Assembly (NCBI GenBank): GCA_013306675.1
Contig: JABLUY010000041.1
Span: 62,001 to 126,000 of the forward strand
DNA: 64,000 nucleotides
Direction: 5' to 3'
Origin: Thraustochytrium sp. TN22
Taxonomy: Eukaryota; Sar; Bigyra; Thraustochytrida; Thraustochytriidae
The notes beneath the pieces are model-generated. The model made no database searches, was not told the DNA's origin, and saw only the letters and a program-made list of their open reading frames with translations. The translations under genes and the position numbers were made by a program. Below are positions 56,165 through 64,000 of the stretch, one piece after another. The first letter of the stretch is position 1; each line of letters starts with the position of its first letter.

Positions 56165-56962
56165 ATGGCGCCGCAGCAGCAACCCGTGCTCTGCACGATC
56201 AGCGTGTCCCACTTCGCGGAGTCCGGGCGGTGGGCGCTGGAGGCGGCGGAGGTGTCCTTTACGGAGAAGACGGGCTTGCCGGGGCTGCACCAGCTGGTGC
56301 TGCCGGCCAAGCCCGGCACGTCGCGCAAACAGGTGCCGTACCTGCTGCTGCCTGGGGACGAGGCACCGCGGCTGGACTCGTGGAGCGTGCTGGCGTACGC
56401 AACGGAGCACAGCCGCAAGCGCGACCTGGGCCCGGTCCCGAGCGAGGAGCTGCGAGGCCTGCTGGATGAGTACGGCGCCTGCGTGCGCACGGTCGGGTAC
56501 TCGCGGTTGCTCAAGACGCCTGCCATGAAGCAGCTGTCCAAGGAGCTGGTCAAGGACGTGTCGTGGACGCAGGCAATCTTGTGGACGGTCATGTCGAGCA
56601 CGATTCAGAACGGCATGTACAAGCAGCTGGTCAAGTCGGACGAGTACGCCGCTCGCAAGGAGGCGCGTGTGGACGAGCTCATGCCGCAGCTGGAGCGCGA
56701 GCTGGGGATCGAGGACGGCGACACGCACCCAACGGACCTCACCTTGGTCAACATCGCCGCGTGCGCGCTAACCTACCCGCTGGTGAGCCCGCCCAACGTC
56801 TTTGGCAACCATATCCACTTTCCTGCGGAGGAGCTCATGCCAGAGGGCTTTCGCAGTCTGCTGGAGAAGTATCGTGCGACGAACCTGGGCAAGTTCGCGA
56901 TGCGCATGTACGCGGAGAAGCGCCTTTTTGCCGACGATGGGCCGACTGCGGCACTGCGCTAA
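56165..56962 (+). CDS. Glutathione S-transferase-like protein
   Basis: A 265-aa protein. The N-terminal part is thioredoxin-like: LCTISVSHFAESGRWALEAA, in which SHFAESGRW replaces the usual S-x-C/S-R/P-x-x-R site, followed by a strand, KQVPYLLLPGDEAPRLDSWS (the cis-proline VPYL and the D-S acidic/serine pair that bind glutathione), and the helical half from about 95. The C-terminal half includes RTVGYSRLLKTPAMKQLSKE and LTLVNIAACALTYPL, the latter in the place of the folding motif D-x-x-L/A. The overall order fits the GST fold; the class is unclear and the catalytic residue is not obvious. Length is typical for GSTs with a modest extension. Confidence 0.75.
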   Translation: MAPQQQPVLCTISVSHFAESGRWALEAAEVSFTEKTGLPGLHQLVLPAKPGTSRKQVPYLLLPGDEAPRLDSWSVLAYATEHSRKRDLGPVPSEELRGLLDEYGACVRTVGYSRLLKTPAMKQLSKELVKDVSWTQAILWTVMSSTIQNGMYKQLVKSDEYAARKEARVDELMPQLERELGIEDGDTHPTDLTLVNIAACALTYPLVSPPNVFGNHIHFPAEELMPEGFRSLLEKYRATNLGKFAMRMYAEKRLFADDGPTAALR

Positions 56963-57450
56963 CAGAAAGGGGGGAGTCGTGTCACGATGCTGCTACCGGG
57001 TGGTACTACAGATGTAATCGCTGATTTTATTCGTGTTTGTGGTGAAGAAGAGGAAGTTGTTCGACTGTCAATGCGGGGTGGTGCGGATGCCGTGTGCGGA
57101 TGCGCTTATGTCAAGGGTGGGTTGGCCGGGTGCGCCCCAATCCCGTCCACCTTCTCCTTTTTTCCCTCGAGTGTGTCTCTCGGCATTTCGAGCAATCGAT
57201 TATCCGTCTCCCTTGTGAGTCCTTTTGAGATGTCGTGCTACGTCCCCTGTGCGACACTCGTTCTCGCTTTCGATGTGATGGTGATGGCGAAGGTGGAGAT
57301 GGAGGTGGTGGCAAAGTCGCCTCATCCGCGCACCATGCAAGGAGGGCATCCGCTGGCATTCGCTGGCATCCCAACCCACTCATGGACTCCGGTACCACTC
57401 ACACACCCACTCACTCACTCACGCTCAACCAACTCGACGCACTCACTCAC
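56963..57450. other. Convergent 3' intergenic region
   Basis: Lower-GC spacer. A (CACT)n array occupies about 57388-57452, next to the stop of the repeat protein. No gene. Confidence 0.55.
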
Positions 57451-57452
57451 TC
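57388..57452. repeat. (CACT)n microsatellite
   Basis: ACCCACTCACTCACTCACG and CGCACTCACTCACTCAC lie 3' of the repeat protein's stop codon. Confidence 0.8.
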
Positions 57453-60400
57453 ACTTGCGGGCGGCGTTGACCGGAGAGAGGACGCCCTCAAAAGCACGCG
57501 GGCGCGGGTTGGAGCCGCGCACCGGGCTCGTCTTCTGGGCGAGAATGTTGGAGCGGCGCTCGGTGGCGAGGTCGAGCTTGTCGGAGAGGGCCTGACGCGA
57601 GCGCTCGGCGTTGTTGCTCTGGTTCTCCTGAACAGCCTTGGCGACGTCGCGCGCGCGCGCCGAGACCTTGGCGGATCTCTTCTGCGTGTCCTCAAGGTGG
57701 TTGCTGCGCCGGCGCGTGGCACGGTCGAGCTTGTCGTCGATGCGGCCGGCAAGCGCCTCACGCTGGCCGTCGGATGCGCCCTGCACGGCAGCGACGATGG
57801 CCGCAGCCTTTCCAGTGACCTGAGCAGCGCGCGCCTTGCGCTCGCCGACGGCGGCCTCGCGGGAGACGGCGGCCTGCTCGAGGCGCGAGTCCATGTCGCG
57901 GCGGCGCTGGGAGACGTCGTGGGTCTCGTCGCGCTTGCGGGCCTCGCTAGCAGCCTCGATGCGGGCGGCGTGCGAGGAGGCCCGCACCTGCTTGGCGTGA
58001 ATGACGCACTCGCGCGCCGCGGCGGCCTGGTCAAGCTTGCGCACAAGCTCGGCGCGGCGCGTCTCGGCATCCGACTCGAGCGCCTGGACGGCGGCCTTGG
58101 CCTTGTCGCTCTGGAAGGCGGCCTTGGCAGCGACCTCAGCCAAGAGCGCCTCGCGCGCTGCCTCCGCCTGCTCGAGCTTGGCGTCGAGCAGGCGGCGCTT
58201 GGTGGCGCTGAGCTGCGAGGCGCGCTCGCGCAGGGCGGCGCCGGCGCCGGCGACGCGGGCGGTCTGCTGGCCCGCACGCGCCTGCTTGGAGAGGAGGACG
58301 GCCTCGCGAATCTCGGCGGCCACCTCGAGCTTCTGGTCCATGGTGATGCGCATCTCGGCGAGACGCTCCTCGGCGAGCGCCGAGGCCTCATCGACCTTGC
58401 GCGCCTCGGAGGCGGCGCGCGCCGCGACCGAGGCGAGCATGGAGGCGCGGGCGCGCTCGGCGAGGTCCAGGCGCTGCTCGAGCGCCTGGCGGCGCGCGGC
58501 GGCCTCGGCGCGCTCGCGCTCGCGCGAGGCGACGCTGGCGGCGGCCACCTTGGAGAGCTCCTGGCCGGCCTTGGCCTGGCGCTGCGCGACCGAGGTGGTG
58601 CGCTTCTCGGCGGCATCCTCGAGGCGCTGCTGCAGCTGCGAGCGCTTGCGCTCCGTCTCGGCCTCGAGCAGCTGCAGGCGGTCGGCGACGCGGCCCGTGT
58701 CGCGCGCGGCGCGGCCGCGAATGTCGGACAGCAGGGCGCCGCGCTTCTCGGCGGCCTGGCCCAGGCGCTGCTCCAGGAGCTCGCGCGCCTGCTCGGCCTC
58801 GACGCTCTGGCGGCGGCGCACGTCGGCGCCCGCGGCCTCCACCTTTGCGGCCTCGTCGCTGGCGCGCGCCTGGACGATGGCCAGCTGCGCGTGGCGAGCG
58901 GCCTCGGCCTGGGCCAGGCGCTGCTCCATCTCGGCGCGCTTGGCCTCGGCGGCGGCGTCGGCCTGGCGGCGCGCCTCCTCGACGCGGCCGCTGCTCGTCG
59001 CGGCGCGCTCCTGGCGCTCCTTGAGCTGCGAGGACCGCGCCTCGCTGGCGGCGCCCAGGCGCTGCTCCAGGGACTCGCGGCGGCGCGCGCTCGCCTCGGA
59101 GCGCGCCGCCTGGCCCTCGTCCACCTTGCGCGAGGCCTGTGCGGCACGCGCGGCGCGCTCCGAGAGCACGCCGTCGCGCGCCTCGCTGGCGCGCGCCAGA
59201 CGCGACTCGATCGACTGGCGCCGCTGCTGCGCGGCGCCCTGGGCGGACTCCTTGGCCTGGTCCACGCGATCGCTCTGGCGGCGCGCCTTGCGCACCTTGG
59301 CGTCGAGCGCGTCGGCGCGCTTGGTCGCGGCGCCCTCCAGCTTGGCCTGCACCGCGTCGCGCTGCGCCGAGGCGCGGCCCTCGGCCTCGCGCAGCACCTG
59401 CGCGGCGCGCTCCTGCTGGCGGCCGGCGCGCTGGGCCACCTCCTGCAGCGTCTGCTCGCGCTGCTGCGCGGCGGCCTCCAGCTTGGAGTCGACGCTCTGG
59501 CGGCGCGCGGCGCAGGCCGCGGCTGCGGCCTGCGCCGCGCGCTCCACCTTGCCGGTGGACGCCTGCGCGCGCGCCTTCTTGGCCGAGAGCGACTGCGCGC
59601 GCGCCTCCTCGGCGCGCTCGAGCTTGAGCTCGAGCTCCTGGAGCCGAGCCGAGGCGCGAAGCTCCTGCTCCTCGTTGGCGCGCGCCACCTTGCTGGTGGC
59701 CGCCTTGGCCTTGCCGCGCGTCGCGGCCAGGTTCTCCGCGCGCCGCTGGTCCGCCTCCGAGAGGCGGCAGCCCACCTTGGCGCGGCGCAGCTGCGCCTCG
59801 GCCTGCGCCGCGGCGTTGGCCAGCTCCACGCGCTCCGCCAGCCCGTGCGCGCGCCCGCGCACGCCCTCCAGCGTCTCGGCGCGCGCCTCGGCGGCCTGCG
59901 CCAGCCGGCGGTCCAGCGACGCGCGCCGCTCGCGCGCCACCTCGTGCTCGCGGTCCTGCGCGTCCGAGACGCGGCCCGTGGTGGCCGAGGCGCGGCCCGT
60001 CACCTCATCCAGAAAGGACTCGCGCCGCCGGCTCGCCTGCTCCAGCCGGCCCTCCAGCGTCGCCTGCCGCTCCAGCGAGTCCTTGTGCTCCGCGGCGCGC
60101 TTGCTGTGCTGCACCTCCTTGGCGTAGATCACGTTTGCCGCGGCCGACGCCTGCTGCTGCTCCAGCAGCTTGCTGCGCCGCCGCTGCGCCGACTCCAGCT
60201 TGGTCTCCAGCTGCGCGGCCAGCTCCTGGCTCGCGCGCTCCTTGCTCGCCGAGTACCGCCGCTGCCGCTCCGTCGACTGCGCGGCGCGCTCCTTGCGCGC
60301 GCTCAGAATCTCCCCGCGCTTCTCCTGCGCGCGCGCCAGCCTCTCCGCCAGCGCCTCGGGCGTCGCCGTGGACGACCCGCCCACGGACCTCGTCGGGCTC

Positions 60401-60660
60401 AGCAGCGCCGCGAGCCGCGGGCTGCGCAGGCTGCCTGCCGCGGCCGACGCCGCCGACGGCCGCCGCGACCGCGTCGGCGTGAACTGCGCCACGTCCACCT
60501 CAATCACCGCCGCGCCGCCCTCCTTCGCGCCGCCGCTCTCGCTGCCGTTCGCGCTGCCGTCCCCGCCGCCGCCGCCGCCGCCGCCGCGCTTGGGCGTCAC
60601 CGGCGGCTCGCTCGCCGCCGCCAGCGCGCCGCCCTCGCCGCCGTCTGCCGTCATCGGCAT
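57451..60660 (-). CDS. Coiled-coil protein with about 20 stathmin-like helical repeats
   Basis: A 1069-aa protein that begins MPMTADGG after a clear ATG. The first 90 residues are low complexity with RSRRPSAASAAAG and SLRSPRLAALLSPTRS, likely phosphorylated. From about 100 to the end runs one helix divided into roughly 20 units of about 47 residues. A typical unit reads RRxSLEQRLxxAxEARxxxL then SxxxRAAxxxxKVxEA. Good examples start RRESLEQRLGAASEARSSQL, MDQKLEVAAEIREAVLLSKQ and LLDAKLEQAEAAREALLAEV. This resembles the tubulin-binding repeat of stathmins (K.E...E.RE..L....E..R....EV), which has a 51-residue period and lets one helix span tubulin dimers. If the likeness is real, this is a polyvalent tubulin or microtubule binder; it might instead be a simple structural coiled coil. 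No other domain is seen. Confidence 0.75.
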   Translation of the reverse strand: MPMTADGGEGGALAAASEPPVTPKRGGGGGGGGDGSANGSESGGAKEGGAAVIEVDVAQFTPTRSRRPSAASAAAGSLRSPRLAALLSPTRSVGGSSTATPEALAERLARAQEKRGEILSARKERAAQSTERQRRYSASKERASQELAAQLETKLESAQRRRSKLLEQQQASAAANVIYAKEVQHSKRAAEHKDSLERQATLEGRLEQASRRRESFLDEVTGRASATTGRVSDAQDREHEVARERRASLDRRLAQAAEARAETLEGVRGRAHGLAERVELANAAAQAEAQLRRAKVGCRLSEADQRRAENLAATRGKAKAATSKVARANEEQELRASARLQELELKLERAEEARAQSLSAKKARAQASTGKVERAAQAAAAACAARRQSVDSKLEAAAQQREQTLQEVAQRAGRQQERAAQVLREAEGRASAQRDAVQAKLEGAATKRADALDAKVRKARRQSDRVDQAKESAQGAAQQRRQSIESRLARASEARDGVLSERAARAAQASRKVDEGQAARSEASARRRESLEQRLGAASEARSSQLKERQERAATSSGRVEEARRQADAAAEAKRAEMEQRLAQAEAARHAQLAIVQARASDEAAKVEAAGADVRRRQSVEAEQARELLEQRLGQAAEKRGALLSDIRGRAARDTGRVADRLQLLEAETERKRSQLQQRLEDAAEKRTTSVAQRQAKAGQELSKVAAASVASRERERAEAAARRQALEQRLDLAERARASMLASVAARAASEARKVDEASALAEERLAEMRITMDQKLEVAAEIREAVLLSKQARAGQQTARVAGAGAALRERASQLSATKRRLLDAKLEQAEAAREALLAEVAAKAAFQSDKAKAAVQALESDAETRRAELVRKLDQAAAARECVIHAKQVRASSHAARIEAASEARKRDETHDVSQRRRDMDSRLEQAAVSREAAVGERKARAAQVTGKAAAIVAAVQGASDGQREALAGRIDDKLDRATRRRSNHLEDTQKRSAKVSARARDVAKAVQENQSNNAERSRQALSDKLDLATERRSNILAQKTSPVRGSNPRPRAFEGVLSPVNAARK

Positions 60661-61448
60661 CCGCGCCTGCGTGCGCCCGCCCGCCCGCGCGAGCCTCGCT
60701 TCCTCGCTTCGCCGCCTCCTGAGCGCAGAATCCTATTTGCTCTCCGCCTGGATGCGATTTTCAAATTTTCGAGCTAGCCGCCGCGCCGCCGCGCCGCCGC
60801 GCCGCCGCGCCCGCCTAACCGCCGCCGCCGCCGCCGCCGCCGCGAGCTCCGCCACGGGCGCGCGGCGCGGGGGCGGGCCCTGCGATCCTCGACTGCCGCC
60901 GCGCCGCGCGGCCTGCCCGCCCGCCCGCCCGCCCGCCTGCCTGCCTGCCTGCCGGGCTCGCCGCCTCGCCTCGCCTAACTGGGACGCGCCTCTGGCTGCG
61001 CTCCAGGCAGGCCAGGCCCGGCCGGCCGGCGGGCAACGGTTAGGCCTCTGGCCGCGCTGCGGGCGGCTGCGGCCGCCGGACGCGCGCGCGCGGTCCCCGC
61101 TGCGGGCGCCTTATCGGCCGCGCGCCCCCGCGCCCGCGCCCCGCCCGCGCCCCGCAGCGCGCCCGCAGCCGCCGGCCCGCGCGCGGCGCGCGGCCGGGAC
61201 CGCCCCGCAGACGCCCGCAGACGCCCCGCAGAGAAAAACGGAAGCCGCGACACCGTGCACGAAGACGCGGCCGCGAGGAGAGTCGTGCACGAGAACGCGG
61301 ATCGCGCGGCATCGCGGGAAAGAAGAGCAGCGGCGAGGAGGAGACGATGATGGAGGAGGAGGAGGAGGAGGAGGAGGAGGAGCGCGGCGCGGAGGAACGG
61401 GGCAGGCAGACCCGGAGCGCGGCGCGGCGCGGCGCGGCGCAGGGAAGC
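60661..61448. other. Divergent intergenic region
   Basis: Very GC-rich, with (CCGC)n/(CTGC)n repeats at 60903-60953, a GCCGCCGCC run at about 60819-60845, and GAGGAG repeats at 61355-61381. The next gene's frame is open with ATGs from 61347, so translation may begin there. No other gene. Confidence 0.5.
60903..60953. repeat. (CCCG)n and (CTGC)n tetramer microsatellite
   Basis: CCGCCCGCCCGCCCGCCTGC followed by three further CTGC units, in the divergent promoter region. Confidence 0.8.
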
Positions 61449-63154
61449 ATGGCGCAGCGCGTGGCGGACGCCGCCGCGCTCGCCCGCGACGGCGCCAGGG
61501 TGCATGCGGTAGGTTCGGGCTCGCGGCGCGGCGCGGCGCGGCGCGGCTGGCGCTTGTTTTCGAAGCGAGAGGGCGCGAGCGGGCGGCGCGCGGGCGGGCG
61601 GGAGGGAGCTGACGAGGCGGGGAGGCGGGGACGCAGGAGGTCGATGGCAGGTTCGTGACGGTGCTGCGCCACCGCGGGAGCCTGTATTGCATGGATAGCA
61701 CGTGCTACCATGCAGGGGGCCCGCTCGGGAATGGAGATATTGAGGACGTCAATGGGGAGCCCTGCCTCGTGTGCCCGTGGCATCTCTACCAGGTGGCGCT
61801 GGCGGACGGCGGCAAGTACTACAAACCGCTGGTCATGGGGCCCGACCGCAAGATGGTGCCCGGTGGCTGGAAGAAGAAGGATCGCGCGCAGCGCACGCAC
61901 CTTGTCGAGGAGCGCCGCGACGGCATCTACGTCACGCTGGACCGCGAGGGCCGCTACGATAGCGACGAGTACGGCGGCATGTCCACGTGCGGCGGCGCGA
62001 ACGCGTCAAGGAGCAACAAACCCGTGCACTCCAAGCGCAGTTTTGGGCTGCCGCAGCGGAGCGGCCACCTCCTGCGCCAGAACTTGGCCGGCGGGATCCC
62101 GGCGCCGGCGCCTCGCCAGCAGCTTGGTGCCGGCGCTGGCGTCGGCGTCGGCGCTGGCGTCGGCTCGGCAGGCGTGAGCGCGTCGCTCGCGGCGCTCTCC
62201 GCCGGCCAGGCGCCCTCTGGCGGAGCGGACGCTGATTTTGACGAGGAGGACGCGCACGCCTCGACCTCGGCCAGCGACGACTGGCAGCAGCTTGTCGTCG
62301 CGAGCGTGGAGCGCGTGGGCGACGCCTGCCTCTCCCTGTACCTGGACGCCACGGCGCACGAGGCCGCCGATGAGGCCCTGCGTCGCCTGTACCGCCTTGG
62401 CGCAGACTTCGGGGACGGGACCATCGTGGACGTGGACGACATTTTTGACACGCGACATCTCGACGTCGGCCTTTTCGCCGGCCAGGGCGCTGCTGCGGAG
62501 CTCGTCCACCGGCCCTACACGCCCGTGCGCTCGGCCAAGCGCAGCCTGCAGGAGCGTGGCGCGGGCCATCTCGTTCACCTCGAGGTGCGCCTCTACCGTA
62601 ACGGCCAGCTCGGCCCGCGCCTCGCGGCGCTGCGTCGCGGTGACCAGGTCTTTGTCAGACCGGGCACTGCCACGGCCGGCGATTCGCTCTTGGACAAGGC
62701 CTTCCCGCCCCTCGCCTCCCTCACACACGTCTTCCTCTTTGCCGGGGGCAGCGGCATCACGCCCATGCTGCAGGTCATGCAGAACGCCATTGACGCCGGC
62801 TCTCGGGGGTTGCGCATCACGCTCGTCTGCGCCAACAAGAGCCTCTCGCGCGCGCTCGCGGCCGATGCGCTGCATGACCTTGCAAGCCAGGCCCATCGCG
62901 CCGGCGTTCCTGTGCGCGTCATCCACTGCCTTACCGACGTGAGCGCTGCGCCCTCGGATGCCGCGCCGCTGGAGTTTGTCGCCGGGACGCGCGTGGACGA
63001 CCTCAACTTCCTTCGTGACCGGGTAGGGCTCTCGGCCGCGCCTTCTGCCGTCGTGGGGTGCTGCGGCCCACAAGGATTTATGGATGCACTCCGTGCGGCA
63101 CTTGAGGGCCAGCTGGGCGTGCCTGCCTCACGCTGCGTCTTTTACTCGGGGTGA
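61449..63154 (+). CDS. Rieske [2Fe-2S] domain fused to NAD(P)H-cytochrome b5 reductase-type flavoprotein, two exons
   Basis: A 525-aa redox protein. Exon 1 is 61449-61508 and exon 2 is 61637-63154; the 128-nt phase-0 intron reads GCG/GTAGGT...ACGCAG/GAG and joins ARVHA to EVDGRFVTVLRHRGSL. The Rieske site is complete: C43-x-H45 (CYHAGGPLGNGDIED) and C66-x-x-H69 (CLVCPWHLY), most like human RFESD. A 100-residue Ser/Gly/Ala-rich linker follows. The C-terminal half is a ferredoxin-reductase fold: RPYTPV near 313 for FAD, FAGGSGITPMLQVMQ near 387 for NAD(P)H, and GCCGPQGFMDALRAAL near 493. Electrons would pass from NAD(P)H via FAD to the iron-sulfur centre. In-frame ATGs at 61347 and 61350 would add an acidic stretch. 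No membrane anchor is seen, so it looks soluble. Confidence 0.88.
61509..61636 (+). other. Intron of the Rieske/b5-reductase gene
   Basis: 128-nt GT-AG phase-0 intron. It is almost as GC-rich as the exons, and the alternative AG at 61649-61650 would break the reading frame. Confidence 0.8.
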
Positions 63155-63312
63155 GTGTAGTGCGACCAGTGGAAGCAAGGGACGATATGCCTCATGCATG
63201 CAAGGCAACTTGAAGCGATGCAGAGAGCCCAGCCAGCTAAGTTAGTTAGTAAACAGCGTCATCAAAGGTCGGTCTTTTGGGGCCTGCTCCATCTAGGCTA
63301 GCTAGGACTAGG

Positions 63313-63522
63313 TTAGTCTTCCGAGCCGGCCTCACAGTCAGTCGGCGCGACGACGTGCTCGGCATCAACCGCCGCGCCGAGCGCCGCCTTCCAGCGCTGC
63401 ATGACGGCCGCCGACCGCTGCGCGAGCGCCGTCATCTCCGCGAAGCTGTCGCGCGCAGCCTCCAGCTGCGCCGCCACCGCCGCCGACGACGCGCGCAGCG
63501 CCTCCACCTCGCGCGCGTCCAT
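63313..63522 (-). CDS. Small helical protein, possible DASH-complex Dad2 homologue
   Basis: A 69-aa protein starting MDAREVEALRASSAAVAAQL. It is one helical hairpin or coil: LEAARDSFAEMTALAQRSAA followed by VMQRWKAALGAA and an acidic tail EAGSED. The pattern M..L......V...W...L.A after a leucine heptad recalls Dad2 of the kinetochore DASH/DAM complex (..M..G.EAVA.VL.NW..VL.AI). The likeness is short and could also fit other small scaffold subunits such as BLOC-1 members. The frame is open upstream to 63684, but that sequence is not helical and includes the divergent promoter. Short genes like this need independent support. Confidence 0.45.
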   Translation of the reverse strand: MDAREVEALRASSAAVAAQLEAARDSFAEMTALAQRSAAVMQRWKAALGAAVDAEHVVAPTDCEAGSED

Positions 63523-63760
63523 GCTTTTGCTTTCGCGCTTTGCTCGCCGGCGGGCGTTATACGATGGCACCGTGTAAGTTAGGTACCAGGGAAGGGGACC
63601 CTGTCGCGCCAGGAATTCGCCCATTCGCGCCGGTTTTTTCTTCACCCGCGGGGCAAATTCGCGCTGCGTCCATGGCCGCGTCAACGGTACACGCCGCGCA
63701 CGCTGGAGAATGCAGTGCGACGCGACGCAGTGCCATCAGGTCGCGCTCGTGGCGAGTGCC

Positions 63761-64000
63761 ATGAAGCGTGCGAGGGGCGGCGGCTCCGGCGGGGCCGCCG
63801 GCACGGGCAGCTTTAGGTCCAGGTTCGGCCAGCGCATCCTCAAGACCTCGGGCGACGGCTCGTACGTGCGCCTGCACGGGTCGCGAGACGGCTCGGCTGC
63901 GGCCGCTGGGTCCTCGCGTGAGCAGCTCAAGCAGCAGCAGCGCGAGCGCCAGCAGGCTTCGGCCAAGCCGGAGCAGCAGCGCAAGAACTTTGGCACGGCC
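63761..64000 (+). CDS. 5' part of an unrecognised gene, cut by the window end
   Basis: An ATG at 63761 opens a frame with no stop to the window end (80 codons). It begins MKRARGGGSGGAAGTGSFRS, followed by RFGQRILKTSGDGSYVRLHG and a Gln-rich segment SSREQLKQQQRERQQASAKP. The start is low complexity and basic, the next part may begin a domain. It is divergent from the small helical gene, with 238 bases between the two ATGs. No family can be given from this fragment. Confidence 0.55.
   Translation, partial: MKRARGGGSGGAAGTGSFRSRFGQRILKTSGDGSYVRLHGSRDGSAAAAGSSREQLKQQQRERQQASAKPEQQRKNFGTA

Noticed and set aside
55318-56528. Open frames between pirin and the GST-like gene
   Set aside because: No homology features; the second one overlaps the GST-like gene in another frame.
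57235-60777. 1180-codon open frame on the + strand antisense to the stathmin-like gene
   Set aside because: It mirrors the repeat of the minus-strand gene and translates to Leu/Ala/Gly/Arg-rich sequence. The minus frame has a clean ATG start, helical heptads and a low-complexity N-terminus.
63523-63684. N-terminal extension of the small Dad2-like protein
   Set aside because: The extension is basic and not helical, and it lies in the short space shared with the divergent gene's promoter.

Overview
This window is nuclear DNA from a GC-rich, gene-dense, intron-poor eukaryote. It encodes cytosolic ribosomal protein L5, mitochondrial HSP60 with a presequence, a coronin-7-type double-propeller protein, ataxin-10, an alkaline ceramidase and a PET117-like cytochrome oxidase assembly factor. 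A GARP/Myb factor with long CAG-encoded glutamine tracts, a eukaryotic UDP-galactopyranose mutase, glutathionyl-hydroquinone reductases and very short intergenic spacers fit a thraustochytrid-like stramenopile (Labyrinthulomycetes: Aurantiochytrium, Schizochytrium or Hondaea type). That placement is inference; no rRNA or organelle marker is present to confirm it. Only four introns are supported by sequence: HSP60, RPL5, ceramidase and the Rieske/b5-reductase gene. All are GT-AG, 72 to 368 nt long.

Layout. 0.7-5 kb: GARP/Myb factor, then a single-pass coiled-coil membrane protein. 5.7-11.4 kb: UDP-galactopyranose mutase fusion (+) converging on coronin-7 (-). 12.7-14.8 kb: PET117-like gene (+) and a mitochondrial TPR-like protein (-). 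16-24 kb: two diverged mitochondrial PPR-like paralogues flanking ataxin-10, all on +. 24.4-29.8 kb: an unrecognised coiled-coil protein and a tandem glutathionyl-hydroquinone reductase, both on -. 31-38 kb: HSP60 (+), an unrecognised protein with a repeated beta-rich domain (-), and RPL5 (+). 38.4-42.5 kb: a 1343-residue PiggyBac-type transposase with a YqaJ-like PD-(D/E)XK nuclease lodged inside it. 43-44 kb: a Yvh1-type zinc domain without its phosphatase (-). 45.8-52.6 kb: a 2271-residue CEP350/TRM-like protein (+). 52.9-57 kb: ceramidase, pirin (both -) and a GST-like protein (+). 57.4-64 kb: a coiled-coil protein with about 20 stathmin-like repeats (-), a Rieske/cytochrome b5 reductase fusion (+), a small Dad2-like helical protein (-), and the start of a gene that runs off the window (+).

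The genes do not form one pathway. Shared themes are mitochondria (PET117-like, HSP60, two PPR-like proteins, TPR-like protein), microtubules and centrosome (CEP350/TRM-like, stathmin-like repeats, possible Dad2), thiol and redox chemistry (tandem GHR, GST-like, pirin, Rieske/b5R) and ribosomes (RPL5, Yvh1-type zinc protein).

The most unusual item is the PiggyBac/YqaJ chimera. It keeps all three candidate DDE-type aspartates, a C-terminal CxxC..CW..YH cysteine-rich domain and a complete E..D..ExK nuclease motif. Next are the UDP-galactopyranose mutase with an N-terminal membrane anchor and a C-terminal DUF3431-like domain, the stathmin-like repeat protein, and a widespread shift from G-ending to C-ending Leu/Val codons from the 5' to the 3' end of genes.
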